From an uncultured Alphaproteobacteria bacterium (GTDB taxonomy: Bacteria > Pseudomonadota > Alphaproteobacteria > MPNO01 > UBA830): a stretch of DNA of 42,867 nucleotides. Where the stretch lies: contig CAJWSW010000018.1 of the NCBI GenBank assembly GCA_913046035.1, positions 1 to 42,867 on the forward strand, given 5' to 3'. The position numbers and the translations under genes were made by a program. The notes under the pieces are model-generated. The model did not search any database and had not been told where the DNA came from. It saw only the letters and a program-made list of their open reading frames with translations. Shown here in pieces: positions 1-6,964 of the stretch (positions within the stretch are counted from its first letter, which is position 1; every line of letters starts with the position of its first letter).

Positions 1-1313
1 GCGAGCAGGGAGAAGCCCGGCCCCATCACGTCATCCAGTTTGTCCATACCGCCGCCTTCTGTCGCCACGGCCGGTTGCGGCACCATGCGGCCGACCAGGG
101 TGCGTTTTGGCGTTTCGTCGTCAGGCACCAAAAATCCTTCTTTGAACCGGGGTTCCGGTTTGAATTTCATGCCCAGGAAATAGTCCCGCAATTTCGGAAC
201 GAGGCCCGCGAAGCGGAAAAACGCGATCTGGCCGTAGGTGTGGAACCAGTTGCGCGGCACCATCACCCACCCGATCTGGATTGCCATCTGGATCAGCGAC
301 CAAGCATGGGCGCGGCGCTCGATTTCGTATGTATCCATCAGTGACAGGCCGAATTGTCCGTTTATTACAGCGGCGGCCTTCCACGCAAAATTGCTGGCGT
401 CGCGCTGACCGCTGTTCAGGCCCTGTCCCGCGTATGGCGGCGTCAGATGGGCGGCGTCACCCAGTAGGAAAACGCGGCCGTCCTGCCAGCGATCGGCAAT
501 CCGCGCCTGGAACGTGTATACGACCTTCCTGATTACCTTGATCGGCTGATCGCCAATGTATTGGCTCAGCAGACCGGCAATGGTTTCCGGTTTCAGGAAT
601 TTGTCCGCGTCTTCTCCCGGATGAACGATAAATTCCCAGCGTCGTGTGTTCCCGAAGCCAGGCAGAGTGATGGCCGGGCGGCGGTGATCGCAATAGGCAA
701 CCGAGTCCGGTGTATGATCGAAATCGTTCACTGTATCGAAAACCAGCCACCGCTCCTCAAAGCTTGATCCCACAAGTGTCGCCCCGACAGCGCGGCGGAT
801 GGAAGACCGACCGCCATCACACCCGGCTAAAAACGCGCCGCGTAGCTGTTTTTGTTCACCATCGACCGTGCGCACCGTCACCGTGATGCCGTCGGCATCC
901 TGATAGAAAGAACCGAATTCATGATCGAACCAGACTTCGATGGTGGGGAAGCGATCTAGCCCCCGCAACATGGCTGCTTCCAGTTCCGGCTGATGAAACG
1001 CCGACCGACGCGGATAGCCGAATTCCATAGTGGTCGGTTTTACCCGCGCGAATTCCCGTCCGCCCGGCGAATAGTAGCGCGATCCGTATCCCGGCAGCGT
1101 CCGCGCGACGACCTGGTCGACAAGCCCCAAGGTCTGCATGGATCGCAGCGATTCATCGTCGATCGAAACCGCGCGTGGTTCATCCACCGTGCCCGAATTG
1201 CGTTCTATAATGACGGCGCGGACGCCCGCGAGGCCGAGATAATTCGCAGTGGCCAGGCCGGCCGGCCCGGCGCCAACGATAACTACATCCGTGTCGATCA
1301 GTCCCGCGTCCAT
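1..1313 (-). CDS. FAD-dependent aromatic-ring monooxygenase (MhpA/phenol hydroxylase type), 3' end cut by window edge
   Basis: The reading frame runs open from an ATG at 1313 to the left edge, so the C-terminus is missing. The N-terminus carries the FAD dinucleotide fold VVIVGAGPAGLATANYLG (about residues 10-27) followed by IIERN. A later GRVFLLGDAAHLTPPYAGQG is the second FAD motif (GD...P) of class A flavoprotein hydroxylases. This family uses NAD(P)H and O2 to hydroxylate phenolic acids ortho to an existing hydroxyl, giving a catechol; MhpA on 3-(3-hydroxyphenyl)propionate is the best known. The start lies inside the 3' end of the upstream extradiol dioxygenase gene (16-nt overlap), so the two are probably translationally coupled and act in sequence: hydroxylation, then ring cleavage. 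The exact substrate is unknown. The region is clearly richer in G+C than the genes beyond 2230. Confidence 0.9.
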   Translation of the reverse strand, partial: MDAGLIDTDVVIVGAGPAGLATANYLGLAGVRAVIIERNSGTVDEPRAVSIDDESLRSMQTLGLVDQVVARTLPGYGSRYYSPGGREFARVKPTTMEFGYPRRSAFHQPELEAAMLRGLDRFPTIEVWFDHEFGSFYQDADGITVTVRTVDGEQKQLRGAFLAGCDGGRSSIRRAVGATLVGSSFEERWLVFDTVNDFDHTPDSVAYCDHRRPAITLPGFGNTRRWEFIVHPGEDADKFLKPETIAGLLSQYIGDQPIKVIRKVVYTFQARIADRWQDGRVFLLGDAAHLTPPYAGQGLNSGQRDASNFAWKAAAVINGQFGLSLMDTYEIERRAHAWSLIQMAIQIGWVMVPRNWFHTYGQIAFFRFAGLVPKLRDYFLGMKFKPEPRFKEGFLVPDDETPKRTLVGRMVPQPAVATEGGGMDKLDDVMGPGFSLL

Positions 1314-2140
1314 GCGTCGCCCCACAGGTTTAGCGTACGCGGCTCGGTTTTCCATTCGCCCGGCGGAGACTCGAAATCGCGGGTTTCCAGTTCCGCCGAC
1401 ATTTCCACTGGGTTGCCGTCCGGGTCTCGAACGAAAATGAACAGGTTGTTGCCGGCACCGTGGCGGGCGGCGCCCCATTCAATCTGGGTGCGCTGGTCAG
1501 CGAAGTGATCGCCCCAGTCGCGGATGTCATTCCAGCAGGTGGTTTCGTAGCACTGGTGATCGAAGCGTGACGACGACGCGGCGAACAGGGCCAGGTCGTG
1601 GTGTTCGCGGTCGGACCGAAGGAAACAGGCAGACACGGCGCCATCGTCGTTTTTCACGATATCTGACGCGCGAAAGCCGACGGTGCGGGTGAAGAAGTCA
1701 ATCAGGCGGTCCATATCGGTCGTACAGATGCCGAGATGCTGCAATCGCCCGGGCAGCCGGTCGAGGGTGTCGGTCTCAGGCTTTACCGGCACACCGAAGA
1801 TGAAACACTTGCCATCGGTATCGGCAATGGCGACTTGCCCGTCGGCGAAAAGGGACGATTGGATATCCGGTCGCGACACACCCTTTGCCCTCATTTCGGC
1901 GTCGAACCGGGCAAGCTGGCTGGCATCCGTCAGCGCATAGGCGACATAGCCAAGTCCCTTATCGGCCGAAGGCCAGAAGACGATGTTGCGTTGCCGCCCG
2001 GATAGCCAGACCGATCCGTCATCCAGTCTTTTGGGAACCATTTCCAAGTGCGTTTCGTACCAGGGCACCACCGCGTTAATTTGGGGGGTCTCGAGACAGA
2101 AATGATGGAGATGCGCGGGCCATAATGGCGGCTTGGTCAT
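1298..2140 (-). CDS. VOC-family extradiol (catechol 2,3-type) dioxygenase
   Basis: A 280-residue protein with two vicinal-oxygen-chelate repeats, the usual length and layout of type I extradiol dioxygenases. The first repeat starts at HLHHFCLET. The second has candidate iron ligands His in LQHLGICTTD, His in FDHQCYET and Glu in GNPVEMSAE. Such enzymes open a catechol ring next to the hydroxyls using Fe(II) and O2. The frame can be extended 13 codons upstream to a TTG at 2179, but the ATG at 2140 leads directly into the family's normal N-terminus, and the extension would run into the inverted repeat at 2176. It is the first gene of a two-gene minus-strand operon with the FAD monooxygenase. Assignment to the family is firm; the catechol it cleaves is not known. 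Confidence 0.85.
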   Translation of the reverse strand: MTKPPLWPAHLHHFCLETPQINAVVPWYETHLEMVPKRLDDGSVWLSGRQRNIVFWPSADKGLGYVAYALTDASQLARFDAEMRAKGVSRPDIQSSLFADGQVAIADTDGKCFIFGVPVKPETDTLDRLPGRLQHLGICTTDMDRLIDFFTRTVGFRASDIVKNDDGAVSACFLRSDREHHDLALFAASSSRFDHQCYETTCWNDIRDWGDHFADQRTQIEWGAARHGAGNNLFIFVRDPDGNPVEMSAELETRDFESPPGEWKTEPRTLNLWGDAWTRD

Positions 2141-2175
2141 GCGGGGTGCTTTCCGGACAGGGGATGTCTCACGGC

Positions 2176-2221
2176 TCAAACCTTGAGATTATTCCGTACA
2201 CTGAATAATCTCAAGGTTTGA
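2176..2221. repeat. perfect 19-bp inverted repeat with 8-nt spacer
   Basis: The left arm (2176-2194, starting TCAAACCTTGAG) is the exact reverse complement of the right arm (2203-2221); the spacer is CGTACACT. It lies 36 nt upstream of the extradiol dioxygenase ATG and at the point where base composition drops from GC-rich to near 48%. Neither strand has a T-run after the stem, so it does not look like a standard terminator. It could be an operator for the minus-strand operon, the edge of an inserted segment, or a joining artefact of the assembly. Confidence 0.85.
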
Positions 2222-2269
2222 CGGTCTCATAACGAAATCACGGTCAGACAGATCATCATGAAGGAGGCA

Positions 2270-2518
2270 TCACGTTTTGGGTTTGTCGACCCACGATCCA
2301 GACGTAAATCGTCTGAACTGTATCTCTTCCTCTGACGGAACATATCCAGAGTTCAAAACCTTCGAATATGCATCTCTCATATCAACGATAGGGTTCACTT
2401 GAGTGGTCGTTGATTGTTCCAACATAGAGTTGGACCTCTCTCGCACTCGATCTGACTTCATCTTCTGGTTCTCTGTCTCCAGAGCTTTCTGACGTAGATG
2501 GTCCTCGATGACTGTCAT
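2270..2518 (-). CDS. small hypothetical protein (82 aa)
   Basis: No family recognised. The protein is hydrophilic, with a charged and probably helical N-terminal half (EDHLRQKALETENQKMKSD) and no membrane segment. Its ATG overlaps the stop codon of the preceding gene by one base (TGATG), which suggests coupled translation. It is the last of four minus-strand mini-genes whose base composition differs from the GC-rich genes to the left. The packing resembles phage or plasmid accessory genes, but no hallmark gene is present. Confidence 0.5.
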   Translation of the reverse strand: MTVIEDHLRQKALETENQKMKSDRVRERSNSMLEQSTTTQVNPIVDMRDAYSKVLNSGYVPSEEEIQFRRFTSGSWVDKPKT

Positions 2519-2721
2519 CAGTTTCTCACCATACGGTTCACGTTATGGAGATCAGCAATGTCCTCTCGAATACGAGCACTCTCCCGATGAATAACCATAC
2601 GAGCACCTTCTTCTATTAAGTTGGCGAGGGTGGTGTGTCGATATGCAGCTAGCTTCTTCAATCCAGACTTAGTGTCGGAATCCAGCATCAAATAGGTGTG
2701 TTCTCTTTTGGGGTTAGTCAT
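2518..2721 (-). CDS. small ribbon-helix-helix-like protein (67 aa)
   Basis: Residues about 8-45 fit a ribbon-helix-helix fold: a short strand (TYLMLDSDTK) followed by two helices (SGLKKLAAYRHTTLANLIEEG). This is the pattern of Arc/CopG-type DNA-binding proteins, including plasmid partition proteins and antitoxins. Its start overlaps the upstream stop by four bases (ATGA), and an AGGAGA motif sits about 10 nt before the ATG. No toxin partner is recognised next to it. The fold is inferred by eye; DNA binding is likely for the family but not shown here. Confidence 0.55.
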   Translation of the reverse strand: MTNPKREHTYLMLDSDTKSGLKKLAAYRHTTLANLIEEGARMVIHRESARIREDIADLHNVNRMVRN

Positions 2722-2963
2722 TCAGATAATCTCCTTTGTCTGATGGTATGAAACTTCCCAATCACTCTTTCTCTGAGTGGTTCTGTCTCCTTTTGACTGG
2801 GGAAGTTCAGTCTCAAGTTCTGAAGGTCATATGTGTCATCGGACTCGGGGCATTCACTGGAGATGGACTCTGACAATGGGATTTCTGGGTGAACCCACTT
2901 GTTACCTCTATCAGTGACCCTGACCTTACCTATCTGGTCCATCAATCGGTTCCACTCACTCAT
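2718..2963 (-). CDS. small hypothetical protein (81 aa)
   Basis: No family recognised. The protein is soluble and acidic in the middle (SESISSECPESDD), with a basic tail (FHTIRQRRLSE). The start overlaps the preceding gene by 8 nt (ATGAGTGA) and its stop overlaps the next by 4 nt, so the cluster is read as one tightly coupled operon. The overlapping layout supports this being a real gene more than its sequence does. Confidence 0.5.
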   Translation of the reverse strand: MSEWNRLMDQIGKVRVTDRGNKWVHPEIPLSESISSECPESDDTYDLQNLRLNFPSQKETEPLRERVIGKFHTIRQRRLSE

Positions 2964-3141
2964 CGTTCAAACACCTCTGGATGAAGTCCTCGATCTCTTC
3001 ATCCGTCATAGGGTCAATGGTGTGTGAGTCTCCGTAAGTGAGTTCCACATCTTCTGGATCAATCGAATACAGGTTCTGAGATACCCATTGCAGGACATGT
3101 TTGGCATATGTCCGTTTGCTTAGTTCCTGATCCCTATACAT
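2956..3141 (-). CDS. small hypothetical protein (61 aa), first of the mini-gene operon
   Basis: No family recognised. The protein is acidic, with a C-terminal stretch DPMTDEEIEDFIQRCLNDE and no membrane helix. It begins at an ATG without an obvious Shine-Dalgarno sequence and is first in the four-gene minus-strand set. The upstream interval to the Mo-hydroxylase operon (3142-3289) presumably holds promoters in both directions. Confidence 0.45.
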   Translation of the reverse strand: MYRDQELSKRTYAKHVLQWVSQNLYSIDPEDVELTYGDSHTIDPMTDEEIEDFIQRCLNDE

Positions 3142-3255
3142 TCGATGTAGGCTGAGGGGGCCTATTGATGCAACTAAATTGAGCCTCGATTGAAACTGAA
3201 TTAGTGGTTAGTCTACAGGAAGTGAGGCAAAAGCTTTTCTGGTTTCTCTCCTTAT

Positions 3256-3270
3256 TTGACAAAATATAAT
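3256..3270 (+). promoter_or_regulatory. possible promoter for the Mo-hydroxylase operon
   Basis: TTGACA (3256-3261) and TATAAT (3265-3270) both match sigma-70 hexamers but lie too close together to be one promoter. TATAAT alone would place transcription start near 3277, leaving a very short leader before the ATG at 3290, which has no Shine-Dalgarno sequence. Weak evidence. Confidence 0.25.
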
Positions 3271-3289
3271 CAACTTCGATTTTAAACCT

Positions 3290-4120
3290 ATGTATTCATA
3301 TGCGACCAACTCCGGCTGGGTCTCTCGATCGCACCGCGCAATCCCCTCCTTCAAACTTGCCCGACCAAATTCCGTGACGGAAGCCGTGGACCTGTTGACT
3401 GGCAAACGCGATACAACGGTTATAGCTGGGGGCGTCGATGTCGTTCGTCGTATGCGAAGCGGCCATGAATGGTCTACTTTGATCGATTTAGGAGGCATCG
3501 AGGAACTGAAAACGATCACGTTGGAAGGTGATTTTATTCGCATAGGAGCGCTCGCTTCTCACTGGGATATCGAGAGAGCCGTGATACTCAACAAGTATCT
3601 GCCATTCTTTCAAAAAGCCTGGACTACTATTGGAAACATTAGAGTGCGGATGGCAGGCACAATTGGTGGCAATATAATGGCAAACGACGCGGGCTACGAT
3701 GGTCGCGTTATATTAGGTGTTCTCGGTGCCGAACTGGAATTTATGACAGGAACAGGTGAAACCTTAATTCCAGCTAACGGATCTTCTGGGAAACCTGCGT
3801 CGGACGCGTTACTAGTCGGCATAAAAGTGCCCATTTCCTCTAATCGGCGAATGATTTTAGATCGAAGCTTAAAACCGACAATAAGCGTTGCGGTCTCTTT
3901 GGATGAGGATCGTTACGTTATCGGCGTCGGCTGTGGATATTCCGAGCCTGAGTTTCAATCCGGGGTAGGTCCAGCGGATGCCGTCGGCGTGTCTTTGGGC
4001 CTGCCTGAACCAATAGATAATCCGTTAGGTAGTGGCAGTTATCGCCGTCGAATGGCGGGTGTATTGGCCGCGCGCGCCTACCGAGCACTCATGGACGAAG
4101 GGCTTAATGATGTCCGCTGA
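3290..4120 (+). CDS. molybdenum hydroxylase FAD-binding (medium) subunit, CoxM/XdhB type
   Basis: A 276-residue protein of the usual length for the FAD-binding subunit of xanthine-dehydrogenase-family hydroxylases. Two FAD-contact motifs are recognisable: IAGGVD (residues 45-50, usually AGGTD) and TIGGNIMAND (residues 124-133). It passes electrons from the 2Fe-2S subunit to an acceptor. The ATG at 3290 is the only start available because an in-frame TGA lies at 3257; this gives about 17 more N-terminal residues than typical relatives, which begin near IPSFKLARP. It overlaps the next gene by 11 nt, and the order medium-small-large is the classical CoxMSL order. It is the only medium subunit in the window, although three large subunits are present. 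Confidence 0.9.
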   Translation: MYSYATNSGWVSRSHRAIPSFKLARPNSVTEAVDLLTGKRDTTVIAGGVDVVRRMRSGHEWSTLIDLGGIEELKTITLEGDFIRIGALASHWDIERAVILNKYLPFFQKAWTTIGNIRVRMAGTIGGNIMANDAGYDGRVILGVLGAELEFMTGTGETLIPANGSSGKPASDALLVGIKVPISSNRRMILDRSLKPTISVAVSLDEDRYVIGVGCGYSEPEFQSGVGPADAVGVSLGLPEPIDNPLGSGSYRRRMAGVLAARAYRALMDEGLNDVR

Positions 4121-4604
4121 TCTTTTTAATGTGACCTTTCGGTTGAATGGATCAGAAACTTCGTTTCATGTCCGCCCCGAAGAAATGTTGATTGACGTGT
4201 TGCGTGAACGTGCCGGGCTAACCGGGACGAAGTTGTCTTGCGATCTTGGGGCTTGTGGTGCGTGTACTGTGCTCGTGGACGGCAAACCCTCAGCGTCCTG
4301 TGTAACTTTTGCTTGGCAGGTGGTGGATCGCGATATCAGGACCATTGAGGGGTTGTCTAGCGGGGATGGAGATCTTGATCCTGTGCAGGCTGCGTTCATT
4401 GAACACAGTTCGTTTCAGTGCGGCTATTGCACGCCGGGTATGATTATGTTGGCACGCGCGCTATTGGATGAAAATCCGAACCCTAATCGAGACGAGGTGA
4501 GGCAGTGGATGAGTGCTAATATCTGCCGCTGCACCGGTTACGAAATGATTATAGAGGCAGTACAGGATGCTGCCGAACGCAACCGGAGTTCACTCTATGA
4601 ATGA
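4110..4604 (+). CDS. molybdenum hydroxylase 2Fe-2S (small) subunit, CoxS type
   Basis: A 164-residue ferredoxin-like subunit. The N-terminal plant-type 2Fe-2S cluster is bound by Cys44, Cys49, Cys52 and Cys64 (CDLGACGACTV then SASC). The C-terminal helical domain binds the second cluster through Cys104, Cys107, Cys139 and Cys141 (CGYCTPGM and ICRCTGYE). All eight ligands are present. It relays electrons from the molybdenum site to FAD. The start is taken at 4110 (MSADLF) because longer versions run far into the medium subunit; an ATG one codon earlier is equally possible. Its stop overlaps the large-subunit start (ATGAATGA). Confidence 0.93.
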   Translation: MSADLFNVTFRLNGSETSFHVRPEEMLIDVLRERAGLTGTKLSCDLGACGACTVLVDGKPSASCVTFAWQVVDRDIRTIEGLSSGDGDLDPVQAAFIEHSSFQCGYCTPGMIMLARALLDENPNPNRDEVRQWMSANICRCTGYEMIIEAVQDAAERNRSSLYE

Positions 4605-6891
4605 AATGTCCAGAAATCTGCACGTCGTTGGAGCTGATTTGCCTCGCACCGACGCCGTACCAAAAACGACCGGCTCCGCGACTTATACGGTCGATGTCAG
4701 TTTTCCTGGCATGCTGCACGCTAAGGTGCTTCGTTCGCCGCACGCCCATGCCCGTGTGGTTTCAATTGATGCGTCCGCTGCACGCGGCATGCCCGGTGTT
4801 CATGCCGTTTTAACACGGGATGACTTGGATGGTCTGAGCCCAGTTTACGGATACTTCATCAAGGACCAGCCGATCGTCGCGATAGATAAGGTCCGTTATA
4901 TTGGCGACGTTGTTGCCGCCGTCGCCGCACAGTCCGAGCAGCAGGCTGTCGCCGCGCTCGAGACGATAAACGTCGAGTATGAATTGCTTCCTGCAGTTGC
5001 AACAGTAGAGCAGGCAATGGAGGACGCGGCGCCTGAATTATTTGAAGACGAACCCATGGGAATCGTTCCTGATTATGGCATGGGCGCCAGCGGTTATCGG
5101 CGGATTGGTCGAAACAATTGCTATCGTTTTTCCTATAAGACTGGAGATGCATCGGTAGCCTTTGCAAGTTGTGATCATGTGTTTGAAGACCGTTTTGTCT
5201 TTTCCCGGGATCAGCATTTTCACCTAGAGCCTTTTGTCTCCGTTGCTCGTTACGAGGGGGATACTATCGAGGTTTGGACAAGCTGTCAGAACCCGTTTCC
5301 GTTGCGCAAAGAATTGGCAAGGGTGTTCCAGCACCCGGAAAACCTCATCCGTGTTCAGGTGCCATTCATCGGGGCAGGCTATGGTGCTAAAAATAACTGC
5401 AAAACCGAACCTATCGCTATCTTGCTGGCAAAACTATCCCGTCGACCAGTCCGTTTCTGCATGACCACAGAAGAGAACTTTTTGACCCAAAGTCAGCATG
5501 CCGCCATTTTAGATGTGAAATCTGGGGTCATGGCGGACGGAACTTTTGTTGCGCGAAGCGGCCTAATCTTGCTTGATTCTGGGGCTTATTCGGATGCCAG
5601 TCCACTCGTCGCCGAAAAAGCCGGATACCGTTTGCCCGGTCCCTATAAATGGGAGCATCTCGATATTGATTGCGACTGCATTTTAACGAATACAACACCG
5701 GCCGGACCGTATCGTGGGTTTGGCGGTACACAGGCGTCTTGGGCGTCTGAATCCCAGGTTGATATCATTGCGCGTGCGTTGGGCCGCGACCCAATGGACC
5801 TCCGCCTTCAAAATTTAAAGGATCTTGGAGAAACATATGTGCCGGGTGAAAGCGGTCTCGACTCAGACATGCGTGTTGGATTGAACCTAGTGGCCGACCG
5901 TATTGGATATAAAAAACGTAAGCGGGTTTACGGGTGCGGGATGGGATTATCGGTGGGTTTTAAGGATGCAGGTGGAGTAAATAAACCCGCGCAGGCGCGG
6001 ATTCGGGTGACTACTAATGGCGGTATTTATCTCCAGTGCGGCACTATAGAGATTGGCCAAGGTGCGCAGACAGCCCTGTCCCAGATAGTCGCGGAAACAT
6101 TAAATGCGCCACTAGACCGGGTCAGCTATCCTGCGTTGAATACTGACTACACACCTTTCGATCAGGGAACGAATGCAAGCTCCGCTGTAGTAGTAATGGC
6201 GCAGGCAGTTCAAAATGCGGCGATAGAGGCAAAAAATAAAGTTTTGTCGTTTGCAGCTGACCAGTTGGAATGCTCCGTCGATGATATTGAACTCAAGGAT
6301 TGGACCATCCGAAAAGGTAACGAAGCTCACCCACTACCAGTCATGATTATGCGTTATTACGGGGGAACGGGTTACGAATTTACAGGTGAAGGTTTTTGCA
6401 AAGCCGAAATGGACCATTCCGCACCTTTGGAGACCAAATGCGTCTCTTGGGAGTTTGGTTGGGGTGCTGCCGAGGTAGAGGTTGATACGGAGACCGGGCT
6501 AATCGTTCTCAGACAGTTAGTTGTCTCTGGCGATGCCGGACGGGCTATTAACCCAAAAATTTGTCGCGGACAGGACGAAGGATCTGCCGTTATGGCTCTT
6601 ACCGGAGCTCTTTTTCCTTGCATGGTCTACGATGGCGCAAATTTGATGAATGGTAATGGGCTCGATTACAGGTTGCCTCTAGCTTCCGACTTGAATGATG
6701 GTTTTGTATCTATTCTTCAAGAGCAGGGGCACGGGCCGGGGCCTTACGGAGCGAAGAGTGTTGGAGAGGGCTGTATGCTGCCTGTGGCTTCTGCGATTGC
6801 CAACGCCGTTGAAGATGCAATCGGTGTAAGGATCAGGGAACTGCCCCTTACGCCGGAGCGCGTTTTAGCGGCGATTGACGCCGCTACTTAA
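4597..6891 (+). CDS. molybdenum hydroxylase Mo-binding (large) subunit, copy 1
   Basis: A 764-residue xanthine-dehydrogenase-family catalytic subunit binding the molybdopterin cofactor. The usual GGGFG cofactor motif appears as GAGYG (residues 259-263), the second motif as GPYRGFGG (370-377), and the base-catalyst Glu as Glu724 in KSVGEG. The CO dehydrogenase active-site signature AYxCSFR is absent, so this is an N-heterocycle, aldehyde or aromatic hydroxylase rather than a CODH. It forms the complete three-subunit enzyme with the two preceding genes, which overlap it. The ATG at 4597 fits the gene junction; a start at 4567 would lie inside the small subunit. The substrate is unknown. Confidence 0.92.
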   Translation: MNEMSRNLHVVGADLPRTDAVPKTTGSATYTVDVSFPGMLHAKVLRSPHAHARVVSIDASAARGMPGVHAVLTRDDLDGLSPVYGYFIKDQPIVAIDKVRYIGDVVAAVAAQSEQQAVAALETINVEYELLPAVATVEQAMEDAAPELFEDEPMGIVPDYGMGASGYRRIGRNNCYRFSYKTGDASVAFASCDHVFEDRFVFSRDQHFHLEPFVSVARYEGDTIEVWTSCQNPFPLRKELARVFQHPENLIRVQVPFIGAGYGAKNNCKTEPIAILLAKLSRRPVRFCMTTEENFLTQSQHAAILDVKSGVMADGTFVARSGLILLDSGAYSDASPLVAEKAGYRLPGPYKWEHLDIDCDCILTNTTPAGPYRGFGGTQASWASESQVDIIARALGRDPMDLRLQNLKDLGETYVPGESGLDSDMRVGLNLVADRIGYKKRKRVYGCGMGLSVGFKDAGGVNKPAQARIRVTTNGGIYLQCGTIEIGQGAQTALSQIVAETLNAPLDRVSYPALNTDYTPFDQGTNASSAVVVMAQAVQNAAIEAKNKVLSFAADQLECSVDDIELKDWTIRKGNEAHPLPVMIMRYYGGTGYEFTGEGFCKAEMDHSAPLETKCVSWEFGWGAAEVEVDTETGLIVLRQLVVSGDAGRAINPKICRGQDEGSAVMALTGALFPCMVYDGANLMNGNGLDYRLPLASDLNDGFVSILQEQGHGPGPYGAKSVGEGCMLPVASAIANAVEDAIGVRIRELPLTPERVLAAIDAAT

Positions 6892-6964
6892 TATTTTAGC
6901 GTAAGCGCCCGTAACAATGGAAAAGGGTGCGCGCCTAAGATACCTTTTTGTTCTCGATCATAGA

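Noticed and set aside
2176-2221. Rho-independent terminator
   Set aside because: The stem is AT/GC mixed and no T-run follows it on either strand.
3290-6891. Aerobic CO dehydrogenase (coxMSL)
   Set aside because: Gene order matches, but the large subunit lacks the AYxCSFR active-site loop; it has GPYRGFGG instead. The other two large subunits lack it as well.
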